From NCBI GenBank assembly GCA_024277485.1, contig JAJRVA010000011.1, positions 1 to 5,028 on the forward strand: a stretch of DNA of 5,028 nucleotides, given 5' to 3'. Made by a program: the position numbers and the translations under genes. The notes below the pieces were generated by a model. It did no database searches, was not told the origin of the DNA, and saw only the letters and a program-made list of their open reading frames with translations. Positions 1 through 5,028 of this stretch are shown here, in pieces (position 1 is the first letter of the stretch; each line of letters opens with the position of its first letter). This stretch comes from Deltaproteobacteria bacterium. GTDB taxonomy: Bacteria; Desulfobacterota; Desulfobulbia; Desulfobulbales; Desulfobulbaceae.

Positions 1-641
1 ACAGCGGATAACAGCAGAAAGCCGACAACGGGATAGACGGGATAGGGGAAATCGATGGCCATGGCTACTGCCACGGTACCGGTGACTCCCAGGCTGATAA
101 GTTTTGATGCCCGGTAACGGATGCTCATGGCAAAAAGGACTGCCCCGGCAATGAAAAGGATGGCGTATGCTCCCATGGTGGAAAGTGATTCGTACCGGGC
201 ATGGGTCTCCAGAACTATGGAAAAGAGAAGGAGAATGCCGCAGCCGGGAAAGACGGGAGCAAGCCGGCTTCCCTTGCCGTAAAGGCGCCAGTCGAGGATA
301 ATAAGCACGGCGGCATAGGTCATCCCCAGGATTGAGCCGACCTTGATATTGATTATCTGGTTGTCGGTAATTGTTCGAAGGATAAGGGCGACAACAAGAA
401 GGAAACAGACCGTGGCAATCCTGGGCAGCAGGGCCTTGGTATCGATGAAGGTGGGAGCGCCCGGGGCTTCGACGACTTGGGCAGCCGTCCCGGACTGTCG
501 TTGTCTGGTGATATGCTGAGCTGGACGATCTTCAAGCTCGGTCAACCGGGCGGACAGCTGTTCCACCTTGCTGCTGAGCGCCTGTACCTGTTCATACAGC
601 TGTTCAAAATCATGGCCCCGGCCTTCTGCGTGGTTCCCCAT
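1..641 (-). CDS. Partial multi-pass membrane protein, DUF2339-like, N-terminal part
   Basis: An uninterrupted frame of 213 codons runs from an ATG at 641-639 off the left edge, so the C-terminal part is missing. The start is supported by a purine-rich GGAAGGGGAAGGA directly upstream. Residues 11-38 are a hydrophilic heptad-like stretch (FEQLYEQVQALSSKVEQL) predicted to be a coiled coil. A polar linker follows to about residue 69. After that come hydrophobic segments at about 71-90, 102-118, 126-144, 157-174, 180-197 and 201 onward. A coiled-coil start followed by many regularly spaced helices is the layout of large DUF2339-type membrane proteins, whose function is unknown. The family assignment is from layout and recalled similarity only; that it is a real membrane protein is much firmer. 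It is divergent from the cytochrome operon and shares its intergenic region. Confidence 0.8.
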   Translation of the reverse strand, partial: MGNHAEGRGHDFEQLYEQVQALSSKVEQLSARLTELEDRPAQHITRQRQSGTAAQVVEAPGAPTFIDTKALLPRIATVCFLLVVALILRTITDNQIINIKVGSILGMTYAAVLIILDWRLYGKGSRLAPVFPGCGILLLFSIVLETHARYESLSTMGAYAILFIAGAVLFAMSIRYRASKLISLGVTGTVAVAMAIDFPYPVYPVVGFLLLSA

Positions 642-715
642 TCCTTCCCCTTCCCTTCTTTTTCATTTTCAATTTTTCTGCCTGTTCGGATTCGGTTGAG
701 CAGCCCGGCAAGAAA

Positions 716-745
716 AAAATATTTTTCCTTGCACAATTGACTCAA
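716..745 (-). promoter_or_regulatory. Candidate sigma70-type promoter for the minus-strand membrane gene
   Basis: Read on the minus strand, TTGAGT (745-740) and TATTTT (721-716) are separated by 18 bases; each matches four of six consensus positions. The location, about 75-105 bases upstream of the ATG at 641, is plausible. The region is so AT-rich that chance matches are expected, so this is a weak call. Confidence 0.22.
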
Positions 746-770
746 AACCTTTACTTTTGCGCCTGTCGTT

Positions 771-799
771 TCGACAAATGCCACTCTGTAGTATATATC
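771..799 (+). promoter_or_regulatory. Candidate sigma70-type promoter of the cytochrome/FeS/NrfD operon
   Basis: TCGACA at 771-776 matches the -35 consensus in five of six positions. After 17 bases comes TATATC (794-799), with an overlapping TATATA at 792-797; both match about four of six positions of the -10 consensus. Transcription would start near 805-807, just before the dyad at 815-834, leaving a leader of roughly 190 bases before the ATG at 996. No good sigma54 signature (GG-N10-GC) was found in this region on the plus strand. Confidence 0.35.
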
Positions 800-814
800 T
801 TTTGTGCCACAGAT

Positions 815-834
815 GTGGTATAAGCATATACCAC
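815..834. promoter_or_regulatory. Perfect 8-bp dyad, possible operator or leader hairpin
   Basis: GTGGTATA (815-822) is followed by the four bases AGCA and its exact reverse complement TATACCAC (827-834). It is flanked by a direct repeat TTGTGCC at 802-808 and 836-842. CCAC at 807-810 could alternatively pair with GTGG at 815-818. It lies about ten bases downstream of the start point inferred for the candidate operon promoter, a typical position for a repressor site. No T-run follows, so it is not a terminator. Which protein would bind cannot be told from the sequence. Confidence 0.5.
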
Positions 835-963
835 GTTGTGCCGCTTCGAATCAACGGATTATTTCCATCGTGAAAAAAAACGGATGTAATTCGCGTTGGT
901 ATAGAGGACTTTTAAAACTTTGAGAGGTGAAGTCGTTTGCCTCTCTCCATGATCATTTTCATT

Positions 964-989
964 TCTCCTTGAGAGTGGGGAAAAGGAGG
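964..989 (+). promoter_or_regulatory. Ribosome binding site of the cytochrome gene with possible sequestering hairpin
   Basis: AGGAGG at 984-989 lies six bases before the ATG at 996 and decides the start codon. CTCCTT at 965-970 is complementary to AAGGAG at 983-988, extendable by a U-G pair (964/989), with a 12-base loop. This stem would cover the Shine-Dalgarno sequence. Upstream, GAGAGG (922-927) can pair with CCTCTC (940-945), and a second GAGAG at 971-975 offers an alternative partner for the CTCTC. The binding site is clear; regulation by folding is inference. Confidence 0.5.
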
Positions 990-995
990 CGTTGT

Positions 996-1478
996 ATGAA
1001 GAATCATGTACTGAGGCCGCTGTGGGTGGCAATAGCATTTATTGCCCTCATTCTGCTGGCCAGGTACTTACTTGTGCCCAGGGATTTCGGCGTGCAGGGT
1101 GAAAGTTTTACTTTCAACTATCACCGCGCCAGCAATGTTGATGAGTGGAAGAATATGCCCGCGGTCAGTTATCTGGGGAAAGAGGTCTGCGTCGAGTGTC
1201 ATGATGAGCAGGGCACGGACCTGGAGTCTTCGCCGCACACGATAATCCAGTGCGAAAACTGCCACGGCCCGGGCAGGGACCATCCGGAGACGGAAAACCC
1301 GGAGACAATGACCATTGACAGAAGCAGGCAGCTTTGCCTGCGATGCCATGCCGACCTGGGGTATGCCAACTCAAGCAGGGCCGACCTGCCGGCAATCGAT
1401 CCCGATGAGCACAAGGTAGATTCAGAGTGTGTGCAGTGCCACAATCCCCACACGGCTGAATTCAAGGAGGATGCGTAA
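996..1478 (+). CDS. Membrane-anchored periplasmic tetraheme cytochrome c
   Basis: This 160-residue protein starts with an uncleaved-looking signal anchor: K2 and R7 precede a hydrophobic helix at about 8-27, and no AxA-type cleavage site follows, so the rest should sit in the periplasm. Four haem c attachment motifs are present: CVECH (65-69), CENCH (86-90), CLRCH (114-118) and CVQCH (145-149). Five further periplasmic histidines (43, 81, 96, 139, 152) could serve as distal ligands, enough for four bis-His haems. The CHGPG and CHNPH surroundings are typical of small multiheme electron carriers of the paired-CXXCH kind. The ATG at 996 with AGGAGG six bases upstream is preferred to an in-frame GTG at 927, whose extra 23 residues are polar and would spoil the signal anchor. 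The stop overlaps the next start (TAATG). It is probably the subunit that exchanges electrons with soluble cytochromes. It resembles CbcS of Geobacter Cbc4, and DsrJ in position but not haem number. Confidence 0.9.
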   Translation: MKNHVLRPLWVAIAFIALILLARYLLVPRDFGVQGESFTFNYHRASNVDEWKNMPAVSYLGKEVCVECHDEQGTDLESSPHTIIQCENCHGPGRDHPETENPETMTIDRSRQLCLRCHADLGYANSSRADLPAIDPDEHKVDSECVQCHNPHTAEFKEDA

Positions 1479-2248
1479 TGACTTGTTCACGCAGAACATT
1501 ACTGAAGAATACGGTTAAGGGGGCCATCGCCGCCAGCCTGCCGCTTTCCGCCTTTAAGCTTCTCAGCCCGGCGGAGCTGAAGGCCGCGATCGGGGATGAC
1601 AAGGTGCGCTGGGGATTTCTGGTTGACACCACAAAATGCGTTGGCTGCGGTTTTTGTGTCAAGGCGTGTAAAAAGGAAAACGAGATCCCGTACGATGCCG
1701 GTGTCACCAGGACCTGGGTGGAGCGCTACGTCATCACCAGGGACGACAAGACCCATGCCGATTCTCCCATGGGAGCAAGGGACGGCTTCACCAGTCCCAA
1801 GATACGGCATGAGGAGATCAATCCGGATGATATTGCCAAGGCCTTTTTCGTGCCGAAACTCTGCAACCAGTGCGAGACCCCGGCCTGTGTCCAGGTCTGC
1901 CCGGTCGGCGCCACCTACCAGACTGCCGACGGAGTGGTCCTGATCGACAGGAAATGGTGCATCGGCTGCGGATACTGCGTCATGGCCTGTCCCTACGGTG
2001 TCCGTTTTTTTCATCCCGTCTACAAGGTCGCCGACAAATGCAATTTCTGCTACCACCGCATCAGCAAGGGCATGAAAACAGCCTGTGTCCAGGCATGTCC
2101 CTTTGGCGCCCGGCAGATCGGCAACCTGAAGGATCCCGATGACCCGGTTACCCGGATTATTAAAAATGAAAGGGTGGCTGTCCTGAAGGACGAATACGGA
2201 ACCAAGCCGCAGGTCTTTTACATCGGCCTGGACTATTCAGTGAAGTGA
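1478..2248 (+). CDS. Tat-exported periplasmic ferredoxin-like subunit with four [4Fe-4S] sites (HybA/DsrO/NrfC/PsrB-like)
   Basis: The protein has 256 residues. It begins with a twin-arginine signal, SRRTLLKN at 4-11, then a mildly hydrophobic stretch at about 15-29, so it should be exported folded with its clusters. Sixteen cysteines form four complete groups: 54/57/60/64 (CVGCGFCVKAC), 129/132/137/141 (CNQCETPACVQVC), 161/164/167/171 (CIGCGYCVMAC) and 188/191/203/207 (CNFC, then CVQAC). This is the ferredoxin-like electron-transfer subunit found with NrfD-type membrane proteins in Nrf, Psr, Hyb, Dsr, Qrc and related complexes. It should relay electrons between the quinone site of the membrane partner and the tetraheme cytochrome. 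AAGGAGG at 1464-1470 is seven bases from the ATG, which overlaps the preceding stop by one base, implying translational coupling. All cluster ligands are present. Closest named analogue by arrangement: CbcT or DsrO. Confidence 0.93.
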   Translation: MTCSRRTLLKNTVKGAIAASLPLSAFKLLSPAELKAAIGDDKVRWGFLVDTTKCVGCGFCVKACKKENEIPYDAGVTRTWVERYVITRDDKTHADSPMGARDGFTSPKIRHEEINPDDIAKAFFVPKLCNQCETPACVQVCPVGATYQTADGVVLIDRKWCIGCGYCVMACPYGVRFFHPVYKVADKCNFCYHRISKGMKTACVQACPFGARQIGNLKDPDDPVTRIIKNERVAVLKDEYGTKPQVFYIGLDYSVK

Positions 2249-2257
2249 GGTGATAAA

Positions 2258-3508
2258 ATGGTAGATGCTGCAACGATAGCACATGGGGCTGAATGGACCA
2301 TCAAGCACGGTTTTGTTTACCCCAACGAATATATTTACTGGGGCATGACCATCGTCATGTACCCCTACATGACAGGGCTTGTTGCCGGTGCCTTTGTTCT
2401 TTCTTCACTGTACCACGTGTTCGGGCAGAAGGACCTGAAGGACATTGCCAAGTTTGCCCTGGTTTTCTCCCTGGCCCTGCTGCCGGTGGCCATGATGCCC
2501 CTGATGCTGCATCTGCAGCAACCGCTGCGGGGGATTGAGGTCATGTTCACGCCGCACTTTACCTCGGCCATCGCCGCCTTCGGCATGGTCTTTACCACCT
2601 ATTCCATTATTGTCCTCAGCGAGATATGGTTCGTGTATCGCAAATACTTTGTGGAGCAGTCCATTGCCCTCAAGGACTCAAAGGATCCGGGGGATCAGGT
2701 GAAAAGGGTCATTTACACTATCCTGACCCTGGGCGCCTACGATATCAGCGAGGAGGCGGTTGCCAAGGATCATAAGGCGGTAACCATCCTGGCCGGTATC
2801 GGTATCCCGGTGTCCTGTTTCCTGCATGGGTATGCCGGTTTTATCTTCGGATCGGTCAAGGCCAATGCCCTGTGGATGTCCCCGCTGATGCCGGTTATCT
2901 TTATCATGTCGGCTGTCGTGTCCGGTATCGCTCTGTGTATGCTCACCTATATCATTATCATGGAGTGGAAGAAGTTCAGGGCGATCCTGAAAAAGGGCAT
3001 GGGTGATGAAAGTGTTACGGTCATTGCCGGCGTGGAGATGGACGTTATGAAGAAGACCAGCAGGTACCTGATTGGTTTCCTTATAGCCGCCATCACCCTG
3101 GAGCTGCTGGATATTATTTTTCGAGGGTATACGCAGATGAAGTCGTGGGACATTCTGCGCGAAGTCATGTTCCAGGAAGACTTCACCAAGATATTCATCC
3201 TGCAGTACGGCCTGGGCAACCTGCTGCCGTTTATCATGTTGATGCTGCCGAAGCTGACCATCAGGCGCCTCTTCGTTTCCCTGTGTCTGATTCTGTTCGG
3301 CGTGTTCATGATGCGTTGGAATGTCGTTATCGGCGGCCAGGCATTCTCGCTTTCCTTTTCCGGTTTCATGAACTATGACCTGCCGATAATTCCGCATAAC
3401 CTGGAGACCTATCGAGAAGGGTTGTTCGGCGCATTGACAGTAGCCGCGACGCCGTTCATTATCTTCTGGGTCATCAACAAGATAGTACCGTCAATGAAGG
3501 AAGTGTAA
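2258..3508 (+). CDS. NrfD/HybB/DsrP-family integral membrane quinone-interacting subunit
   Basis: This 416-residue polytopic protein has about nine hydrophobic helices (near 26-52, 64-85, 103-130, 173-197, 207-236, 267-289, 312-331, 335-352 and 388-409). Landmarks of the longer HybB/DsrP-like branch are visible: YPYMTGLVAGAF (35-46), LHLQQPLR (84-91), TPHFTSAIAAFG (98-109), LHGYAGFIFGSVKAN (189-203) followed by a Trp and SPLMP, and RWNVVIGGQ (353-361). NrfD-type proteins carry no haem or metal; they bind menaquinol/menaquinone and hand electrons to an FeS partner, and some members have been proposed to be electrogenic. Length fits the HybB/DsrP/CbcU type rather than the shorter NrfD proper. 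The start follows the preceding stop by nine bases, with GAGGTGA at 2247-2253 as binding site. A strong terminator follows, so this is the last gene of the operon. Direction of electron flow cannot be told. Confidence 0.93.
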   Translation: MVDAATIAHGAEWTIKHGFVYPNEYIYWGMTIVMYPYMTGLVAGAFVLSSLYHVFGQKDLKDIAKFALVFSLALLPVAMMPLMLHLQQPLRGIEVMFTPHFTSAIAAFGMVFTTYSIIVLSEIWFVYRKYFVEQSIALKDSKDPGDQVKRVIYTILTLGAYDISEEAVAKDHKAVTILAGIGIPVSCFLHGYAGFIFGSVKANALWMSPLMPVIFIMSAVVSGIALCMLTYIIIMEWKKFRAILKKGMGDESVTVIAGVEMDVMKKTSRYLIGFLIAAITLELLDIIFRGYTQMKSWDILREVMFQEDFTKIFILQYGLGNLLPFIMLMLPKLTIRRLFVSLCLILFGVFMMRWNVVIGGQAFSLSFSGFMNYDLPIIPHNLETYREGLFGALTVAATPFIIFWVINKIVPSMKEV

Positions 3509-3523
3509 CCGCGTACGGCGGTT
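3507..3523 (+). other. Small hairpin overlapping the stop codon of the NrfD-like gene
   Basis: AACCGC (3507-3512) and GCGGTT (3518-3523) are exact reverse complements around the five-base loop GTACG. It starts inside the TAA stop. No T-run follows, so it is not itself a terminator; it could help protect the 3' end of the messenger or simply be chance. Confidence 0.4.
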
Positions 3524-3536
3524 ATTCCGGCAACAC

Positions 3537-3577
3537 AGACCGGGGGGTGCCTGAGTGCCCTCCGGTCTTTTTTGTTT
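3537..3577 (+). terminator. Strong rho-independent terminator of the three-gene operon
   Basis: The arm at 3537-3550 (AGACCGGGGGGTGC) pairs with 3555-3568 (GTGCCCTCCGGTCT) over 14 positions, three of them G-U, around the four-base loop CTGA. The stem runs straight into TTTTTT (3568-3573), G, then TTT. It begins 28 bases after the last stop. On the minus strand the sequence after the stem has no T-run, so it is effectively one-directional. Confidence 0.93.
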
Positions 3578-3747
3578 GAGGAGAGAGGGTATATGAGGAA
3601 AGCGGCAGGTGAGAGACTGGGGTAGCCAGGTCCGGCCGGAAATGCTCATGACATCCTCCTGCCTGAATAACTCCGGTTGCGGTTACGGCATAATGCTTTC
3701 AGGCAGATGCGTCAAGCCGGAACGGTGTTAACGGGGAGCCGGTACAA
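3578..3747. other. Intergenic stretch between convergent genes, no convincing gene
   Basis: This region lies between the operon terminator and the end of the minus-strand small membrane gene. It contains an exact 8-bp inverted repeat, TGCCTGAA (3660-3667) and TTCAGGCA (3698-3705), with a 30-base interior. A minus-strand ATG at 3649 with AGGAGG five bases upstream opens a 52-codon frame that ends at 3491, antisense to the terminator and the NrfD-like 3' end. On the plus strand an 11-codon frame at 3593-3625 follows a purine-rich stretch. Neither looks like a protein gene. Confidence 0.6.
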
Positions 3748-4095
3748 TCAGGAGTAGAGCTTATCTTCCTTTTTCAGTTTGTCCATGCAGAAGAGGAGGG
3801 TAATCAGGGTGGCAATGGGAATGAGCGGCACCAGAAAGGCCAGGGCATACTCATGGTTGATCATGGCGCTCACGACTGCGAAGATAAGCGAAATAATAGC
3901 CAGCAGGGTTGTTGTTACAACCGCGATGATATCGTAATAAAAGTTGGGCTTAAAGGCGATAAAGAGAAGAATCGCGGCAGGCCCTATAAAGGTGTTGAAA
4001 AATGTCACCTCGTTGACCAGCCCTAAGGCGAAGATAAAAACACAGAATGCTGATATGACGAGCAGGGCATAAAATCTCAGTATCTTCAATGGCAT
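3748..4095 (-). CDS. Small four-helix membrane protein of unknown function
   Basis: This 115-residue protein consists almost wholly of four hydrophobic segments at about 7-26, 32-48, 54-78 and 83-103. It ends in a charged tail rich in Lys and Glu (KLKKEDK). No catalytic or metal-binding motif is visible and I do not recognise the family. The ATG at 4095 is preceded by AGGAGA (4105-4110) at nine bases, a sound binding site, and the hydrophobic periodicity is that of a true membrane protein. It lies 116 bases downstream of the peptidase gene on the same strand and converges on the NrfD-like gene. It may be transcribed from its own promoter (TATAAT at 4162-4157) or by read-through from the peptidase. 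No clear terminator follows it. Confidence 0.8.
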   Translation of the reverse strand: MPLKILRFYALLVISAFCVFIFALGLVNEVTFFNTFIGPAAILLFIAFKPNFYYDIIAVVTTTLLAIISLIFAVVSAMINHEYALAFLVPLIPIATLITLLFCMDKLKKEDKLYS

Positions 4096-4156
4096 GATAA
4101 AATTTCTCCTTGATATTTATGATGTTACTTTGCTCTCCAGGCAATGAAAAACATAC

Positions 4157-4185
4157 ATTATATAATAGAAGAGAGGATTATTCAC
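4157..4185 (-). promoter_or_regulatory. Candidate promoter of the small membrane protein gene
   Basis: On the minus strand an exact TATAAT lies at 4162-4157, about 60 bases upstream of the ATG at 4095. Seventeen bases further upstream is GTGAAT, a poor -35 match (three of six). The -10 is part of the palindrome ATTATATAAT (4157-4166), so the same site reads as TATAAT on the plus strand too, though no plus-strand gene starts nearby. Confidence 0.35.
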
Positions 4186-4211
4186 CTGCTTTTTGCAGTA
4201 TCCGTATCCGG

Positions 4212-5028
4212 TTATTGAGGAATGGTATCTGACACCCTGACGGCCTCAGTCAGGCCGTCCACTACCTGCGCCATTTTCCTGTAATCAAGGGTGTCAGGCA
4301 GGTCTGACGGCTGGTGATAGTGCGGATTTCTGTAAAAGGCGGTGTCGGTCAGCATGACGGCGGGATATCCGAACCTGTTGAACGACCAGTGATCTGAAAA
4401 ATCAATGCCCACCATGATGGATGGGGCATTCAGGGATTCAACCGGAAGGTCAGTGCCGCCCTGAAAGGCATTTTTGACCTGGCGGGTCCATTTTGTTGAC
4501 CTGATATTTCCCACAATGGCGATGAAATTTCCTTCCTTCGGATATAGGGTGTTCATAAAGGGCAGGGGGTAGGACTGGCTTGCCGGAGTGTCTGTGAAGT
4601 AGCCGAGCATCTCAAGGCAGATCATTCCCTTCAGTTTGATGCCGCCCCTTTTCAGGCTCGCAGCATAGACGTAACTTCCCATTTTTCCGGTCCGGTAAGC
4701 AGGAGGTTCTTCGGGACAGAAGGCCACCAGCCTGAGACAGGCAGGAGGATTGTCGGCAAGGAGCCGGGATAGTTCCATGAGTGCCGCGACCGCACTTGCA
4801 TTGTCGTCCGCCCCGGGTGAGCGGGAAACGGTGTCATAATGGGCCCCTACAACAAGAAGAGGCCGGCCGGGAGGCTGATCAATGCTTCCCGCGGGTCGTG
4901 CTATAACATTGAGGTGATGGGTCTGTCGGTACGGTACCGGCTGAAGGGAAACCTCGTATCCAAGCGCATCAAATGCACGGGTCAGATGTTCGGCCACCTT
5001 TCTGAGCCGGTCAACGCGTACAGCAGGC
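4212..5028 (-). CDS. M28-family zinc metallopeptidase (aminopeptidase-like), N-terminus beyond window
   Basis: The frame is open from the right edge to TAA at 4214-4212, giving 271 visible residues. A GTG at 4997 is in frame but codons continue upstream (PAVRVDRLRK), so the true start lies outside. Numbering from that GTG, the co-catalytic di-zinc set of M28 peptidases is present: His53 in VVGAHYDT, bridging Asp65 in PGADDNASA, catalytic Glu96 and ligand Glu97 in CPEEPP, Glu129 in LEMLGYF at the position of the third-shell Asp/Glu ligand, and His228 in HYHQPSDLPDTLDY. SDHWSF at 201-206 is also typical of the family. Such enzymes cleave N-terminal residues from peptides, and many are exported; a signal peptide cannot be judged here. 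M28 also includes carboxypeptidase-like and glutaminyl-cyclase-like members, so substrate is open. No link with the cytochrome operon is evident. Confidence 0.92.
   Translation of the reverse strand, partial: PAVRVDRLRKVAEHLTRAFDALGYEVSLQPVPYRQTHHLNVIARPAGSIDQPPGRPLLVVGAHYDTVSRSPGADDNASAVAALMELSRLLADNPPACLRLVAFCPEEPPAYRTGKMGSYVYAASLKRGGIKLKGMICLEMLGYFTDTPASQSYPLPFMNTLYPKEGNFIAIVGNIRSTKWTRQVKNAFQGGTDLPVESLNAPSIMVGIDFSDHWSFNRFGYPAVMLTDTAFYRNPHYHQPSDLPDTLDYRKMAQVVDGLTEAVRVSDTIPQ

Larger units (their letters stand above)
642..995. other. Divergent intergenic region with no gene
   Basis: These 354 bases separate the minus-strand membrane gene from the plus-strand cytochrome operon. They are visibly AT-richer than the genes around them, especially 660-830. 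Contents: the ribosome binding site of the minus gene; a 12-base palindrome AAAAATATTTTT at 715-726; weak promoter-like hexamers for the minus gene; a better candidate promoter for the operon at 771-799; an 8-bp dyad at 815-834; and a long operon leader with possible hairpins. Open frames here are short and are antisense to, or out-of-frame extensions of, the neighbouring genes. Confidence 0.8.

Noticed and set aside
477..784. Open frames of 80-87 codons on both strands at the start of the membrane gene and its upstream region
   Set aside because: They overlap the membrane protein frame on the opposite strand or in another frame, show no domain, and the 1-641 minus frame has better hydrophobic pattern and binding site.
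792..810. Minus-strand TGGCAC resembling the -24 element of a sigma54 promoter
   Set aside because: No GC-containing -12 element at the required spacing; the following bases are AAAAGATATAT.
927..995. In-frame GTG-started extension of the cytochrome gene (23 extra residues)
   Set aside because: The extra residues are polar and precede the signal anchor, and the ATG at 996 has a near-perfect AGGAGG at six bases. Extension would bury that site inside the coding region.
1499..2056. 185-codon frame antisense to the FeS gene
   Set aside because: It is the mirror of a gene with sixteen intact cluster cysteines; its composition is that of a shadow frame and there is no clear binding site.
2678..3397. 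239-codon frame antisense to the NrfD-like gene
   Set aside because: Rich in Gln, His, Asp and Arg in the pattern expected from reading hydrophobic codons backwards; the plus-strand frame has clear family motifs.
3593..3625. 11-codon plus-strand frame after a purine-rich stretch
   Set aside because: Too short, downstream of a strong terminator, and with no repeat or attenuator context that would suggest a leader peptide.
4191..4203. Short hairpin CTGC-TTTTT-GCAG downstream of the peptidase gene
   Set aside because: Only a 4- to 5-bp stem with no T-run after it on the minus strand, so it is not a credible terminator.

Overview
The window is chromosomal-type DNA from what is most likely a sediment anaerobe of the Desulfobacterota (former Deltaproteobacteria: Desulfuromonadales, Desulfobulbales or relatives). 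This rests on the central operon, which encodes a membrane-anchored multiheme cytochrome c, a Tat-exported ferredoxin-like protein with four [4Fe-4S] sites and an NrfD-family quinone-interacting membrane protein. Such modules are abundant in metal-, sulfur- and sulfate-reducing members of that group. Genus cannot be read from the sequence. No RNA gene, insertion sequence, CRISPR array or phage gene was seen.

Layout. Positions 1-641 (minus strand) hold the N-terminal part of a polytopic membrane protein with a coiled-coil start, similar in layout to DUF2339 proteins; it runs off the left edge. Positions 642-995 form a divergent AT-rich intergenic region with candidate promoters for both directions, a perfect 8-bp dyad (815-834) just downstream of the candidate plus-strand promoter, and a leader that could fold over the ribosome binding site of the first operon gene. 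Positions 996-3508 (plus strand) are the tightly coupled three-gene electron-transfer operon, closed by a strong intrinsic terminator at 3537-3577. Positions 3578-3747 show no convincing gene. Positions 3748-4095 (minus) encode a small four-helix membrane protein of unknown function. Positions 4212-5028 (minus) encode most of an M28-family zinc metallopeptidase whose N-terminus lies beyond the right edge.

How the genes work together. By family knowledge, the NrfD-like protein would exchange electrons with menaquinone/menaquinol in the membrane. The four-cluster FeS protein would relay them across the periplasmic face, and the membrane-tethered tetraheme cytochrome would pass them to, or take them from, a soluble cytochrome or terminal reductase. 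No molybdopterin catalytic subunit lies beside them in this window, so the module looks like a stand-alone quinone:cytochrome c oxidoreductase. It resembles the Cbc4 (CbcSTU) arrangement of Geobacter and the JOP part of DsrMKJOP, but has four haems rather than the three of DsrJ. The flanking membrane proteins and the peptidase show no evident functional link to it.
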